Of a stretch of DNA of 64,000 nt, positions 42,701 to 51,570 are shown piece by piece. Position 1 is the stretch's first letter. Each line of letters begins with the position of its first letter. The notes below the pieces were generated by a model that saw nothing but the letters and a program-made list of their open reading frames with translations, ran no database searches and was not told the origin of the DNA. This DNA comes from an uncultured beta proteobacterium (lineage in GTDB: Bacteria; Pseudomonadota; Gammaproteobacteria; Burkholderiales; Burkholderiaceae_C), in assembly GCA_903823025.1 (NCBI GenBank), contig CAIJRK010000070.1, forward strand, positions 1 through 64,000, read 5' to 3'. The position numbers and the translations under genes are program-made.

Positions 42701-43749
42701 CTCGCTTGCAGTGACTCCACCGTCCACTGTCCCGCCACAAACACGACTTTGGCGTTGAGGCTTTCAATCGGCAGACGCTGCTGATCCCACGGACCGCTTT
42801 GCGCGTTGTCTAGTTGCACGCCTGCCCGCCAGCCTGAGTCTTCAGGCGTCACCGTGGCTTGCCCGCTCAATAATGTTTGTCGTGCTTGCGGCCACAACGC
42901 CGCCAGGTCCAGCGCCTGCCAATGGGCGTTGGCAAGAATGACGGGTTGCGCTTGCCAAGGTTGCAAACGCGCCGTGATGCTGGCTTGCAAAGCGGGCGAC
43001 TTTTTGTCCGTCAACGCTGGAAGTTCAGGCACCAACTGGGCTTGAACCTCTAACGTTGCATCGCGCCCGGCCAGTTGCCCCTTCACTTCGGCGTGCGCCT
43101 GCACCGTGATTTTCTGGTCGCTGGATGGCACCACCGTTTGCACGCTGCCCTGTAATTGCACCGACAGCGCCATTGGCGCTTGCGCCTGCAAGCGGGCTTT
43201 CATGTTGTATTGACCCGATGAAATCTGCACATGGTCAGCGTCAAATAAGTGAGATTGACCATCAAAGCGATAGTGACCACGCATCCCGGTGATCGCCAAC
43301 GCAGGCGGGCCAACCCACGCCACCGTGTCCACGGCAAAAGGCACATCGACGCGAAATGGCAAGCCCAAGTTAACCGGCGGCGTGGGCACGGCGGCGGTCG
43401 AGGGCGGGCGACGGTCGTCGATGCGCAGGTGTTGAATGGCGATGTTGCCCAGTCGCAGTTCGCCATCCAGCAGCGGGCGCAGCGACCAGTCGATGCGCAC
43501 CTCACGCGCCTCCACGCTGAGTTCGCCCTGTTGCCAGCGCAGCCAACCAATGCGTCCACCGCCACGCAGCGAACCTTCAACTTCTTTGACCTCCAAAGTC
43601 TGGCCCGCAGGCAGGTAACGGCTGGCTTGGTTCAAAGCAGTCGCCAACGACGTGCTGGCACCGATCCAAAACCACAGCAGCCCGGCCAGCGCCAGCACCG
43701 TGAGTAAGGTGGCGGCCAGCAAGATCAAAATAATGCGCAAGGCTTTCAT
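39790..43749 (-). CDS. tamB: Translocation and assembly module subunit TamB
   Basis: A 1319-residue envelope protein: one N-terminal membrane anchor (ILILLAATLLTVLALAGLLWFW), a long repetitive beta-rich body, and the C-terminal DUF490 domain ending LSRRFTLRAQTGEQSAVDLIFTVRYD (key end: TVRYD). TamB spans the periplasm from the inner membrane and works with TamA in outer-membrane protein or lipid delivery. It directly follows tamA with the ATG touching the tamA stop. Length is typical. Confidence 0.93.
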   Translation of the reverse strand: MKALRIILILLAATLLTVLALAGLLWFWIGASTSLATALNQASRYLPAGQTLEVKEVEGSLRGGGRIGWLRWQQGELSVEAREVRIDWSLRPLLDGELRLGNIAIQHLRIDDRRPPSTAAVPTPPVNLGLPFRVDVPFAVDTVAWVGPPALAITGMRGHYRFDGQSHLFDADHVQISSGQYNMKARLQAQAPMALSVQLQGSVQTVVPSSDQKITVQAHAEVKGQLAGRDATLEVQAQLVPELPALTDKKSPALQASITARLQPWQAQPVILANAHWQALDLAALWPQARQTLLSGQATVTPEDSGWRAGVQLDNAQSGPWDQQRLPIESLNAKVVFVAGQWTVESLQARGAGGRLEAQGQFADTPTKAATPMTETAVATWQGSASAFGINPALLDSRLAATALDGQLTAAQTSSGIAFDTRLQTTTGKAATQKITASKTDASRANTLAGLRLKNVQAQGLWQAPLLTLSNLTVQTDDAQLQGKLTFDTVSQATQGQLDLTLPGAHATLDGKIASTQGQGDINLRMTDAARATRWLARLPGAPVSLANTSIQGAAEFTGHWQGGWERQGQALKIQAKLSAPKLDLRTADQTKDQTLRLRDLQADLTGSLRAMTLVAHGQAEAGTSRFTLQTQMRGGRVSDGVWQAQWDTAQLTALDSQRPGTWTLKLNESVALNWQQSGTSQTLNVSSGTVLLSGPVPGTATINWQPARWSQQLTGRQGSTPGRTEWRTQGQLQGLPLAWLELLGNTQMDNLGLRGDLLFGGQWDATGGDTFKLRATLARTSGDLQLLTTAEDLASPSITTSTVTSPTPAASLKTGTLRAGVREARLIITAENDQLAANLLWDSERAGQVQASFDTRLQRNPQGAWTWPATAPLTGTMRVKLPPVGAWSLLAPPGWRLRGTLDADATLSGTRGAPQWRGTLRAQDLAVRSVVDGIDFSQGTLNASLNGERLDINEFTLQGAAGRNEGGLLTIKGSVLWLAPTGPDATLTSRLQMQLEATAEALRVSARADRRLVVSGKLSAQLKDAQLSIRGTLKADRARFVLPEDTTPQLGNDVRVRAPQTHATPTPPRPKKAGVQVVPDVAITLDLGDNFQVRGRGLITRLAGQLELRSNAALGSVPRLNGEVRIVRGTYKAYGQQLDIEEGVLRFTGPLDNPSLDILAIRPNLQQRVGVQISGTALSPIVRLYAEPDLPDAEKLSWLVLGRSAAGGGAEAAVLQQAALALLGGNGQGLSGGLAQALGLDELSMSGATTNADGSTTTGATVTLGKRISRDFYVAYERSLAGTLGTFYIFYDLSRRFTLRAQTGEQSAVDLIFTVRYD

Positions 43750-45584
43750 CAGAAATTAAATCCCACATTCAAATGCAGACGCCAGCGTTGGATTTGAACG
43801 CCGTAAGCCATATCAATTTGCAAAGGTCCGACCGGACTTTTCCAGCGCACACCGGCGCCCACGCCCACCTTGGCTTGCAGATCGGCTGTTTTGTCGGCCA
43901 CGGCGCCTGCATCAATGAACACGGTGCTTTCCCAGTCCGTTAAAAGCCCGTTTTTGGTGATGGGGCGTTGCCACTCCAGACTGCCCAAACTCAAGTAACG
44001 TCCAGACGTGATCAACCCGCTGGGCAACGTGACGCCGATGTCGTTCAAGCCGTAACCGCGCACGGTGTTATCGCCGCCGGTTAAAAATAATTGGGTACTA
44101 GGCAAGGTGATGCCCTCCTTGGCAATCACCGCCCCGGCCTCGGCACGCAGCACGATGCGTCCGGCACGCAAGGCGCTTTGTGAGGCATCGTTTCCGCCTA
44201 ATGGCTGGTAACCCAACCAGCGCGCCAGCACCCGGCCATAAGGATCTTGCTGGTGGCCCAAGGTGGTGCCGCCGCCCAACTCCACCCCAAGTCCCCAGCC
44301 GCGTGTCGGGAACGGAATGTTGTCGAAGTTGCGCAACGTGAAGGCGTAGTTGGCACTTAAGGCCTGCGCTATTTCCATTTGGGCGACGTCATTGACGGCG
44401 GTTTCTGCCCGGTCGTATTGAAGGTAATAACTGCGGTCAAACCGATCATCTGTTTTGCTGCGTCCAGCGCGCAGACGTTGGCTGTTGATGTCAAAGCTGC
44501 CGCTTTGCTGGTTCTGAATTAAGGCAGAGGTCATCCAGCGCCAGTTGTTGTCGTCCGGCGGCGCGGTCAATTCGGTGCCAATCGACTGGGTTTCGCGGTC
44601 CAGCAACAGTTTGCTCACGCCGCGCCAACCGATGCCGGGGAGCTGGTTGTTTGTATGTTCGAGCGTCAGACGCGCGCCGCTGTTGGTACTCACGCCAACG
44701 CCAAGTACCAATTTTTGTCGTTTTGCTTCGCGCAGTTGTACGCGCACCGGGGCGGCGCTCGGGTCGCCCTCCGAGGTGTCGAGTGAGATAAAAACCGAGT
44801 CAAAGAAGCCGCTGTCCATCAGGCGTTGTTGGGCCGCGATCAGTTGCGTTTGTTCGTAGTCAGTGCCGGGCGACAGGCGCGCCAGGCGGGTCACAAATTC
44901 AGCGTCATACAACTTCAGGCCGGTGATGTTCAAGCCGCCCAGTTGGTAGGCTGGGCCGGAGGCCAGCGTGACGGTTAGACGCGCGTTGTGGCTAAGGGGG
45001 TCAATGTCGGCCAGCGTGGTGGTGAGCTGCCCGGTTGGATAGCGTTGCGTGGTGAGTTGGCGCAGCGCTTGTTGCTTGGCCGCATTCCAGCCGTTTTGTG
45101 TAAAACGTGCGCCGGGCCGCAGCGACCAGCTGTCTTCAATTTGCTGGCGCTGCACAAGCGCCGCCGGGTCGTCAGCCATAGGGCCGCTGAACGCGATATG
45201 AAACTCGCTCACCACACTGGGCGCACCAGGCACGACATGCAAACTCACTGCGCGCGGGATGGCCTTGTTGGCGGGTTGCAGTTCAATGCGTATCTCGGGT
45301 GAAAAGTAGCCTAATGTGGCGACCAAGTCCTGCGTGTTTTGGTGGGCCATCGAGACCAGACGCGCCAGTTCGCTGTCATTCAAATCAGTCAACTCGCGGT
45401 AACGCAACAATTCCAGATGCTGTTCAAGCAAGGCCTTGATCTCATCGGGCGCGTCGATTTCCAGATGGAAGGCGACGGGGGCCGGGGTCACTGTTTCATC
45501 GGTAGGGCCGCCTTGCGCCAATAGCCAGGTGGGGGCACCCATGAGTAGCGCGCCCGCCACAACCACACGCAGGAATCGCATCAT
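43749..45584 (-). CDS. tamA: Translocation and assembly module subunit TamA (Omp85 family)
   Basis: A 611-residue outer-membrane protein: signal peptide MRFLRVVVAGALLMGAPTWLLAQ, three POTRA domains to about residue 260, then an Omp85 16-strand barrel with GGDNTVRGYG and the terminal aromatic LHLNVGFNF. The frame is open to 45755, but ATG 45584/45581 gives a proper signal peptide and overlaps the stop of the VWA gene (ATGA). It forms a pair with tamB immediately downstream. Confidence 0.92.
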   Translation of the reverse strand: MMRFLRVVVAGALLMGAPTWLLAQGGPTDETVTPAPVAFHLEIDAPDEIKALLEQHLELLRYRELTDLNDSELARLVSMAHQNTQDLVATLGYFSPEIRIELQPANKAIPRAVSLHVVPGAPSVVSEFHIAFSGPMADDPAALVQRQQIEDSWSLRPGARFTQNGWNAAKQQALRQLTTQRYPTGQLTTTLADIDPLSHNARLTVTLASGPAYQLGGLNITGLKLYDAEFVTRLARLSPGTDYEQTQLIAAQQRLMDSGFFDSVFISLDTSEGDPSAAPVRVQLREAKRQKLVLGVGVSTNSGARLTLEHTNNQLPGIGWRGVSKLLLDRETQSIGTELTAPPDDNNWRWMTSALIQNQQSGSFDINSQRLRAGRSKTDDRFDRSYYLQYDRAETAVNDVAQMEIAQALSANYAFTLRNFDNIPFPTRGWGLGVELGGGTTLGHQQDPYGRVLARWLGYQPLGGNDASQSALRAGRIVLRAEAGAVIAKEGITLPSTQLFLTGGDNTVRGYGLNDIGVTLPSGLITSGRYLSLGSLEWQRPITKNGLLTDWESTVFIDAGAVADKTADLQAKVGVGAGVRWKSPVGPLQIDMAYGVQIQRWRLHLNVGFNF

Positions 45585-46795
45585 TTGGTCAGCAGCCGCA
45601 TGGTGTCTTCCAGACCTTTGAGGGTCAGCGGAAACATGCGCTGGCTCATGAGTTGCTGCACGATGCTGATGCTCTGGCGGTATTCCCACACGCCTTGCGG
45701 CTCGGGGTTGATCCAGGCAAATTTCGGGAACGCGCTGGTGAGGCGGCCCAACCATGCCACACCGGCTTCTTCGTTGTTGTATTCGACGCTGCCGCCGGGC
45801 TGCAAAATCTCGTAGGGGCTCATGGTGGCGTCGCCAATGAAGATCAGTTTGTAGTCCTTGTTGTACTTGCGGATGATGTCCCAGGTCGGGAATTTCTCGG
45901 CAAATCGACGGCGATTATTCTTCCACATAAAGTCATAAACGCAGTTGTGAAAGTAATAAAACTCCAGGTGCTTGAACTCGGATTTGGTGGCGCTGAACAA
46001 TTCTTCCACGCGCTGAATGTGGTCGTCCATCGTGCCGCCGACGTCCATCAGCAACAACACTTTCACGTTGTTGTGGCGCTCGGGAATCATCTTGATGTCC
46101 AGATAACCCGCGTTGGCCGCTGTGGATTGGATGGTGCCGTCCAAATCGAGTTCTTCCGCATGGCCTTCACGCGCAAATTTGCGCAAACGGCGCAGCGCGA
46201 CTTTGATGTTGCGGGTGCCCAGTTCTTGCGAGTCGTCGTAGTCTTTGTAGGCGCGCTGGTCCCACACTTTGACGGCACTGCGGTTGCGGCTCTTGTCCTG
46301 CCCGATGCGGATGCCTTGCGGATTTTGACCATAGGCACCAAACGGGCTGGTGCCGCCGGTGCCAATCCATTTGCTACCGCCTTCGTGGCGTTCCTTTTGC
46401 TCTTCAAAACGCTTTTTGAGCGTCTCCATCAACTCGTCCCAACCCATCTTCTCGATCTTGTTCAACTCTTCGGGGCTTAAGTTCAGTTCCAGATTTTTGC
46501 GTAGCCATTCCAGCGGAATGTCACGGGTGAAGTCGGCGATGATTTCCACACCTTTGAAGTAGGCAGCAAAGGCGCGGTCGAACTTATCAAAGTGCTTTTC
46601 GTCCTTCACCAGCGTGGTGCGGCTCAGGTAGTAGAAGTCGTCGATCTTGTAGCCGGTCGCCTCGGCGTTGCCCGCCGGTTCGGGCGCGTTGGGGCCGACG
46701 ACACCAGCCTTCAGCGCTTCCAGCAGGGTCAAAAATTCCTTGACCGAAACGGGGAGTTTGGCCGAGCGTAGGGTGTAGAAGAAATCAATCAGCAT
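45581..46795 (-). CDS. VWA-domain (CoxE-like) protein, partner of MoxR ATPase
   Basis: A 404-residue protein. The C-terminal half is a CoxE/VWA domain with a degenerate metal site (VLLLMDVGGTMDDHIQRVEEL; MIDAS-like DVGGTMD), and a charged linker precedes it (EEQKERHEGGSKW). Such proteins act with MoxR AAA+ ATPases as chaperones for cofactor insertion or complex assembly. The moxR-like gene lies two genes upstream on the same strand. It overlaps tamA. Confidence 0.85.
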   Translation of the reverse strand: MLIDFFYTLRSAKLPVSVKEFLTLLEALKAGVVGPNAPEPAGNAEATGYKIDDFYYLSRTTLVKDEKHFDKFDRAFAAYFKGVEIIADFTRDIPLEWLRKNLELNLSPEELNKIEKMGWDELMETLKKRFEEQKERHEGGSKWIGTGGTSPFGAYGQNPQGIRIGQDKSRNRSAVKVWDQRAYKDYDDSQELGTRNIKVALRRLRKFAREGHAEELDLDGTIQSTAANAGYLDIKMIPERHNNVKVLLLMDVGGTMDDHIQRVEELFSATKSEFKHLEFYYFHNCVYDFMWKNNRRRFAEKFPTWDIIRKYNKDYKLIFIGDATMSPYEILQPGGSVEYNNEEAGVAWLGRLTSAFPKFAWINPEPQGVWEYRQSISIVQQLMSQRMFPLTLKGLEDTMRLLTK

Positions 46796-46835
46796 GGGGG
46801 ATTCTCTTGGTGCGTGCTGGCGTGTTCAGCCAGGT

Positions 46836-47432
46836 TTAGTCACGCGGCTTGTCCAGCAAATAGAGCAACTGGGCTTTGACTTCGGGCCATTCGCCGCTAC
46901 GCAGGCTGTACATCACGGTGTCGCGAATGGTGCCGTCGCGACGCAGGGCGTGGCCGCGAAGTACACCGTCTTTTTTGGCACCCAGGCGCTCAATGGCGGC
47001 TTGTGAGGCAAAGTTAAAGTTGTCGGTGCGCCAACCCACCACGTTGCAGCCCAGCGTCTCAAAGGCGTGCGTTAGCAGCAGTAATTTGGCGGTGGTGTTG
47101 ACGTGGCTGCGCTGGCTGCTTTTGGCGTACCAGGTCCAGCCAATTTCTACGCGCTTCAAGGCGGGCACGATGTCGTGGTAGCTGGTGCAGCCCAGCACGG
47201 TGCCGGTGGCGGCGTTTGTCACGGCAAAGGCGAAGCGGTGGCCTGCCGCCACTTGGATGAGTGCGTCTTCAATGTATTGGCGGGTGTGCGCCGGCTCGGG
47301 CACGGTGGTGATGCGCAGTTGCCACAACTCACCGTCAGCGGCGGCCACGCGCAGGCCGCTTTCATGCGTTAACGCCAGTGGCACCAGTGCAACGCCGCGT
47401 GCCGTCAAGGTGACAGGTTCAACAAAGGCCAT
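46836..47432 (-). CDS. GNAT-family acetyltransferase
   Basis: A 198-residue RimJ/RimL-like acetyltransferase: VTLTARGVALVPL at the start, then RVEIGWTWYAKSSQRSHVNTTAKLLLLTHAFETLGCNVVGWRTDNFNFASQAAIERLGAKKDGVLR (core: EIGWTWY, N-F-ASQAAIERLG). It acetylates amino groups from acetyl-CoA; the target is unknown. It sits between the moxR-like and VWA genes. Confidence 0.88.
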   Translation of the reverse strand: MAFVEPVTLTARGVALVPLALTHESGLRVAAADGELWQLRITTVPEPAHTRQYIEDALIQVAAGHRFAFAVTNAATGTVLGCTSYHDIVPALKRVEIGWTWYAKSSQRSHVNTTAKLLLLTHAFETLGCNVVGWRTDNFNFASQAAIERLGAKKDGVLRGHALRRDGTIRDTVMYSLRSGEWPEVKAQLLYLLDKPRD

Positions 47433-47459
47433 GTTGGATCTCGATTCAGGTTGTAGGGT

Positions 47460-48314
47460 TCAGCGGTTATGGCGTTGCATGAACACCAGTTTTTCAAATA
47501 GCGTCACATCCTGCTCGTTTTTCAGCAAAGCACCCACCAATGGCGGTACAGCTACTTTGTCCTCCTGACTTTGCAGCACTTCCAGCGGAATGTCTTCGGC
47601 CACCAGCAGTTTGAGCCAGTCCAGCAGTTCACTGGTCGAAGGTTTCTTTTTCAGGCCGGGGAGGGTGCGCACGTCGTAAAACGTCTTCATGGCCGCTGCC
47701 AGCAGTTCTTTTTTGAGGCCTGGAAAATGCACGTCCACAATGCTTTTCATGATGGCCGCATCGGGGAACTTGATGTAGTGGAAAAAGCAACGGCGCAAAA
47801 AAGCGTCCGGCAGTTCTTTTTCGTTGTTCGAGGTGATAAACACCAGCGGCCGGTTTTTGGCCTTGATCAACTGCCGGGTTTCATAGCAATAAAACTCCAT
47901 GCGGTCAATTTCGCGCAGCAAGTCGTTGGGGAACTCGATGTCGGCTTTGTCGATTTCGTCAATCAGCAGCGCCACCGGTTCTTCTGCCGTGAAAGCTTGC
48001 CACAGCACGCCTTTGATGATGTAGTTGTTGATGTCTTTGACGCGCTCGCCGCCGTCCACGCTGGCGAGTTGCGAGTCGCGCAGGCGGCTCACCGCGTCGT
48101 ATTCATACAGGCCTTGTTGCGCTTTGGTGGTGGATTTGATGTGCCACTGCAGCAACGGCATGTTCAAAGCCCCGGCCACTTCTTCGGCCAACATGGTTTT
48201 GCCAGTGCCGGGTTCGCCTTTGACCAGCAGCGGGCGTTTGAGCGTGATGGCTGCGTTGACGGACAGCATCAAATCGGGGGTGGCGACGTAGTTTTCAGTT
48301 CCTTGGAATTTCAT
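47460..48314 (-). CDS. MoxR-family AAA+ ATPase
   Basis: A 284-residue AAA+ protein: Walker A GEPGTGKTMLAEEVA, Walker B LLIDEIDKAD, sensor-1 FITSNNEKELPDAFLRRCFFHY. MoxR ATPases work with VWA proteins, and a CoxE-like VWA gene lies two genes downstream. ATG 48314 starts the family's MKFQGTENYV; the open frame to 48344 begins with TTG and is less likely. Confidence 0.9.
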   Translation of the reverse strand: MKFQGTENYVATPDLMLSVNAAITLKRPLLVKGEPGTGKTMLAEEVAGALNMPLLQWHIKSTTKAQQGLYEYDAVSRLRDSQLASVDGGERVKDINNYIIKGVLWQAFTAEEPVALLIDEIDKADIEFPNDLLREIDRMEFYCYETRQLIKAKNRPLVFITSNNEKELPDAFLRRCFFHYIKFPDAAIMKSIVDVHFPGLKKELLAAAMKTFYDVRTLPGLKKKPSTSELLDWLKLLVAEDIPLEVLQSQEDKVAVPPLVGALLKNEQDVTLFEKLVFMQRHNR

Positions 48315-48416
48315 GTTTTTTGGCTCAATCAGGGAAAACAGCAACTTGCTGCGGGATTGTCGGTCTATATAATAATTTTCTGATCTATCTCAAACTTTGA
48401 TTGATTGTCCTTGCAA

Positions 48417-49085
48417 ATGAATAAATTCTTGCTGTCAATTTGTGGTTTTCTGGTCGCTGGTGCGACAACTTTTTCGGCGTGTGCGCAGGACATTCAAGGG
48501 GATGTCAAGGCGGGCGAGAAAAAGATAACCCTGTGTATCGGCTGCCATGGCATCCCAGGCTATCAGGCCAGCTTTCCTGAAGTCCATCGGGTTCCCATGA
48601 TTTCAGGGCAGGGTGCCCCCTATATTGTGTCCGCGCTCACTGCCTACCAAAAAGGTGACCGCCGACACCCCAGTATGCGTGGCATCGCGGACAACCTGAG
48701 CGAGCAGGATATGGCCGATATTGCCGCCTATTACGAAGTCCACGGTCAAGTTGAGGGCGCGCCCGTGCCCGGCAAAGCCGCCGAGGGCAATGCGCGCGTC
48801 ACGGCGCTGTTAAATAAAGGTGCGTGTATTTCTTGCCATGGCGACAGTTTTAGTAAGCCGATTGCGCCTAATTACCCCAAGCTTGCCGGTCAACATGGTG
48901 ACTACTTGTTTGTGGCACTCAAGGCCTACAAGTCAGACGGGAAAAACGCGACTTGGGGACGCGCCAACGCCATCATGGGCGGCGTTGCCAAGCAGTTCTC
49001 CAACGCAGAACTCAAAGAGATGGCGACCTACATCAGCGACTTGCCGGGTGAACTCAAGACCGTGCCGCAGAGCCGATTCAGGTAA
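48417..49085 (+). CDS. Cytochrome c4-like dihaem protein
   Basis: A 222-residue periplasmic protein with signal peptide MNKFLLSICGFLVAGATTFS and two haem-binding motifs, CIGCH and CISCH, in two similar halves, each with a distal Met (MRGIADNL; MGGVAKQF). Cytochromes c4 carry electrons to terminal oxidases. It is a single gene followed by a strong hairpin terminator. Confidence 0.9.
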   Translation: MNKFLLSICGFLVAGATTFSACAQDIQGDVKAGEKKITLCIGCHGIPGYQASFPEVHRVPMISGQGAPYIVSALTAYQKGDRRHPSMRGIADNLSEQDMADIAAYYEVHGQVEGAPVPGKAAEGNARVTALLNKGACISCHGDSFSKPIAPNYPKLAGQHGDYLFVALKAYKSDGKNATWGRANAIMGGVAKQFSNAELKEMATYISDLPGELKTVPQSRFR

Positions 49086-49130
49086 CTTATTTTTCTTTGA
49101 AAGCGACGGTTTGAGAAGTGTCGGCTAATC

Positions 49131-49167
49131 AAAAAAGCCCTGCGGCGTTAAGGCGGCAGGGCTTTTT
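49131..49167. terminator. Bidirectional intrinsic terminator
   Basis: GCCCTGC (49137-49143) pairs with GCAGGGC (49156-49162), with six A before and five T after, so it can stop the cytochrome c4 transcript and the convergent one from 49214. Confidence 0.85.
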
Positions 49168-49213
49168 GGCAGACGTGTGATCTTGATCAGATTACACGCC
49201 GAAAAACACGAAC

Positions 49214-49531
49214 TTACTCGTTGCTCCAGTCAGAATGTTTTTCGCAAATTTTGTTGATGGACTTGCCTTTGCTGGTCTCGGCAAATTTTGCCAAACCACC
49301 CTTGAAGTCTTCGGGTGTTTCATTCCACATGCAGGTGCAAAAAGCCTGGGCTTTGGTTTGACCTTTGACCGGGCTTCTTTCGTTGCCGCCTTCATAGGTT
49401 TTGTTGGAGTACGAAATGCAAGAGTTGTATTGCTTGTCGCCTGTAGGAACGTTGTAGTCTTCAGTCGCAAAAGCTGAAGTAGCTGCGCACAGAAAAAGTC
49501 CGGAAGCGAGGAATGTCAATAGTTTATTCAT
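49214..49531 (-). CDS. Hypothetical exported protein, cysteine-containing
   Basis: A 105-residue protein with a clear signal peptide (MNKLLTFLASGLFLCAATSA, cleavage near AFAT). The mature part has four cysteines (NSCIS, AFCTCMW, NKICEK) that could form two disulfides. No family recognised. It stands alone, convergent with cytochrome c4. Confidence 0.75.
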   Translation of the reverse strand: MNKLLTFLASGLFLCAATSAFATEDYNVPTGDKQYNSCISYSNKTYEGGNERSPVKGQTKAQAFCTCMWNETPEDFKGGLAKFAETSKGKSINKICEKHSDWSNE

Positions 49532-49685
49532 GGCATGACCTTGTCATTAAGAAATAATTTGTAGAGTGATAGAAGTTTGATTCATTGCCTTGAATCAATT
49601 TCTGATGCGGATTTTAACCTTGTATTTTTACAAAAAGTTACTTAATTTTTACCATAAAACTTCTATAAATTCTTATTCCTATAGG

Positions 49686-50120
49686 CTAATCCCGCGTCGC
49701 GTTTTGCTGCACGCAGGCTATGTAGGCGTTGCCATCGGGCGGGCGGCCAGCGCGTTGGCTTTCCCAAATCATTTGGCCCAGGCATTCCATTGCTTCATGA
49801 TGGGCGGCGTGCAACGAATCACGGCGGTGCGTGAGTAGTTCGACGGCTTGGCGAATGCCACGGGGCTGGTCAATGCTGCACTGCTCGGTGATGGATAAGT
49901 GCATGGACAGGTGCAAGAACGCATTGCTCTTGCCTTCTTGCACCTGTTCCATCGCCAGCAGGGCGGCATCGACATCGGCTAATTCAGCGTGGTATTCAGG
50001 GTGCTCGTCAATCCACAAACTGGCTATCGTTTCAAGCGGTTCAAGGGGCTGGTGGGCCAGGGTTTTGGCATAGACCGCACAAAAATAGCGGCGAACATCG
50101 GCTTGGGAAGGTGAAAACAT
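49686..50120 (-). CDS. DUF1841 family protein
   Basis: A 144-residue cytoplasmic protein with the family pattern MFSPSQADVRRYFCAVY, WIDEHPEYH, LHLSMHLSITEQCSIDQPRGI and HEAMECLGQMIWESQR. ATG 50120 is chosen because homologous sequence begins there; the upstream part of the frame overlaps the TRIC gene. Histidine- and cysteine-rich, function unknown. Confidence 0.85.
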   Translation of the reverse strand: MFSPSQADVRRYFCAVYAKTLAHQPLEPLETIASLWIDEHPEYHAELADVDAALLAMEQVQEGKSNAFLHLSMHLSITEQCSIDQPRGIRQAVELLTHRRDSLHAAHHEAMECLGQMIWESQRAGRPPDGNAYIACVQQNATRD

Positions 50121-50140
50121 AATGCGTCTATTGTCGCGTT

Positions 50141-50782
50141 TCAGAGGCGCCACGCGGGCAGTTGCCAATTTCGCCATAAGGCCAGTGCGCGTAAACCGAC
50201 AGTCAGGCTCACGCAGGCCAGCATGGCCAGCCAGCCCGGCGCGTCGATCTGCCACAAACCGACATAAGCCCAGCCGCCGACAAAGGCACAGACCGCGTAA
50301 GGCCGGTGATCGCTGAAGGCGCTGGGGATTTCGTTGCAGACAATGTCGCGCAGCACCCCGCCAAAGACGCCAGTGATCAAGCCCATCAATACCGCGACCA
50401 CGCCGGGCATCTGCCCCACGAGCGCCATGTGTACCCCGGTGGCGCTAAAAAGCCCTAACCCCAGCGCGTCGGGCCACAAAATAGCTTTTTGGGTCAATTC
50501 AAAATGATGGTTGCGCAAGAACAGCATGGCCAGCACGCATAAGATCAGCACGCCCCAGAGCATGTTGACGTGGCGCACCCAAAAGAAGGGGCGTTCGTCC
50601 AGCAGCAAATCGCGCACTGTGCCACCCCCAAAGGCGGCTAAAAAACCAACTACGCACACGCCGACGGCATCCAGGCGTTTGCGCGCCGCCTCCAAAACCC
50701 CCGACAATGCGAAGGCTGCGGTGGCGACAATTTCCACCATCAGTTGCAGGGTGTCACCCCAATATTCTTGAACGTTATTCAT
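50141..50782 (-). CDS. TRIC-type trimeric cation channel family protein
   Basis: A 213-residue inner-membrane protein with seven hydrophobic segments in two repeats; LSGVLEAARKRLDAVGVCVVGFLAAFGGGTVRDLLL (core GGGTVRDLLL) and GVFGGVLRDIVCNEIP are the paired family motifs. Bacterial TRIC homologues form potassium-permeable channels. The gene is divergent from the TauE-like exporter. Confidence 0.87.
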   Translation of the reverse strand: MNNVQEYWGDTLQLMVEIVATAAFALSGVLEAARKRLDAVGVCVVGFLAAFGGGTVRDLLLDERPFFWVRHVNMLWGVLILCVLAMLFLRNHHFELTQKAILWPDALGLGLFSATGVHMALVGQMPGVVAVLMGLITGVFGGVLRDIVCNEIPSAFSDHRPYAVCAFVGGWAYVGLWQIDAPGWLAMLACVSLTVGLRALALWRNWQLPAWRL

Positions 50783-50799
50783 ATCCGGATACTCGCGCT

Positions 50800-51558
50800 A
50801 TGGCTTTGCCTCTCATTACAGACCCTTATTTTTATGCGGTGACAATTCCTGCTGTGCTGCTGCTCGGCATTAGCAAAAGTGGTTTTGGTGCGGGCTTTGG
50901 ATCGCTCGCGGTGCCGATGATGGCGTTGGCCGTCAGCGTACCTCAAGCGGCTGCGATTTTAATGCCGGTGTTGCTGGTGATGGATGTGTTGGGCATGGCT
51001 GCATTTCGCAAAGACTTCGACCTGAAGTTGCTCAAGTTTTTGATTCCGTGCGGACTGGTCGGCATTGTGATCGGGGCGCTGCTGTTCAAGGTTTTGGACG
51101 CGCACACGGTGGCGGGTTTGGTGGGCGTTTTCACGTTGCTTTTTTTGGCACAACGTGTATTTTTTCCCCCTAAGGTTGACAGTGCCCCGCCGCCCAAATG
51201 GCTGGGATTTATCCTGACCGCCATGGCGGGGTTCACCAGTTTTATCGCCCATGCGGGGGGGCCGCCAATTAACGCTTATGTGATTCCGATGCGCCTGTCG
51301 CCTATCAAGTTCACCGCCACCATGGCCTTCTTTTTCTTCGTTATCAATTTGTCCAAATGGATTCCCTATGCCTGGCTGGGTTTGCTGGATATGCGCAACA
51401 TGGCGACCTCGCTGGTGCTGTTGCCGATTGCGCCGATTGGCGTTTGGGTGGGTGTGCGTCTGGCCCGGCGCATTGGTCAAGTGTTGTTTTATCGCCTGCT
51501 CTATCTGGGTATGTTCCTGACCGGCACCAAGCTGGTGTGGGATGCGGTGATGTCGTGA
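50800..51558 (+). CDS. TauE/SafE sulfite-exporter family protein
   Basis: A 252-residue membrane protein with about eight hydrophobic segments and the two repeats of the family (GISKSGFGAGFGSLAVPMMA; FTSFIAHAGGPPINAYVIP). Members export sulfite, sulfonates or organic acids. ATG 50800 matches the family start; the longer upstream frame lies in the TRIC gene. Substrate unknown. Confidence 0.87.
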   Translation: MALPLITDPYFYAVTIPAVLLLGISKSGFGAGFGSLAVPMMALAVSVPQAAAILMPVLLVMDVLGMAAFRKDFDLKLLKFLIPCGLVGIVIGALLFKVLDAHTVAGLVGVFTLLFLAQRVFFPPKVDSAPPPKWLGFILTAMAGFTSFIAHAGGPPINAYVIPMRLSPIKFTATMAFFFFVINLSKWIPYAWLGLLDMRNMATSLVLLPIAPIGVWVGVRLARRIGQVLFYRLLYLGMFLTGTKLVWDAVMS

Positions 51559-51570
51559 TGTCGTGACCGG

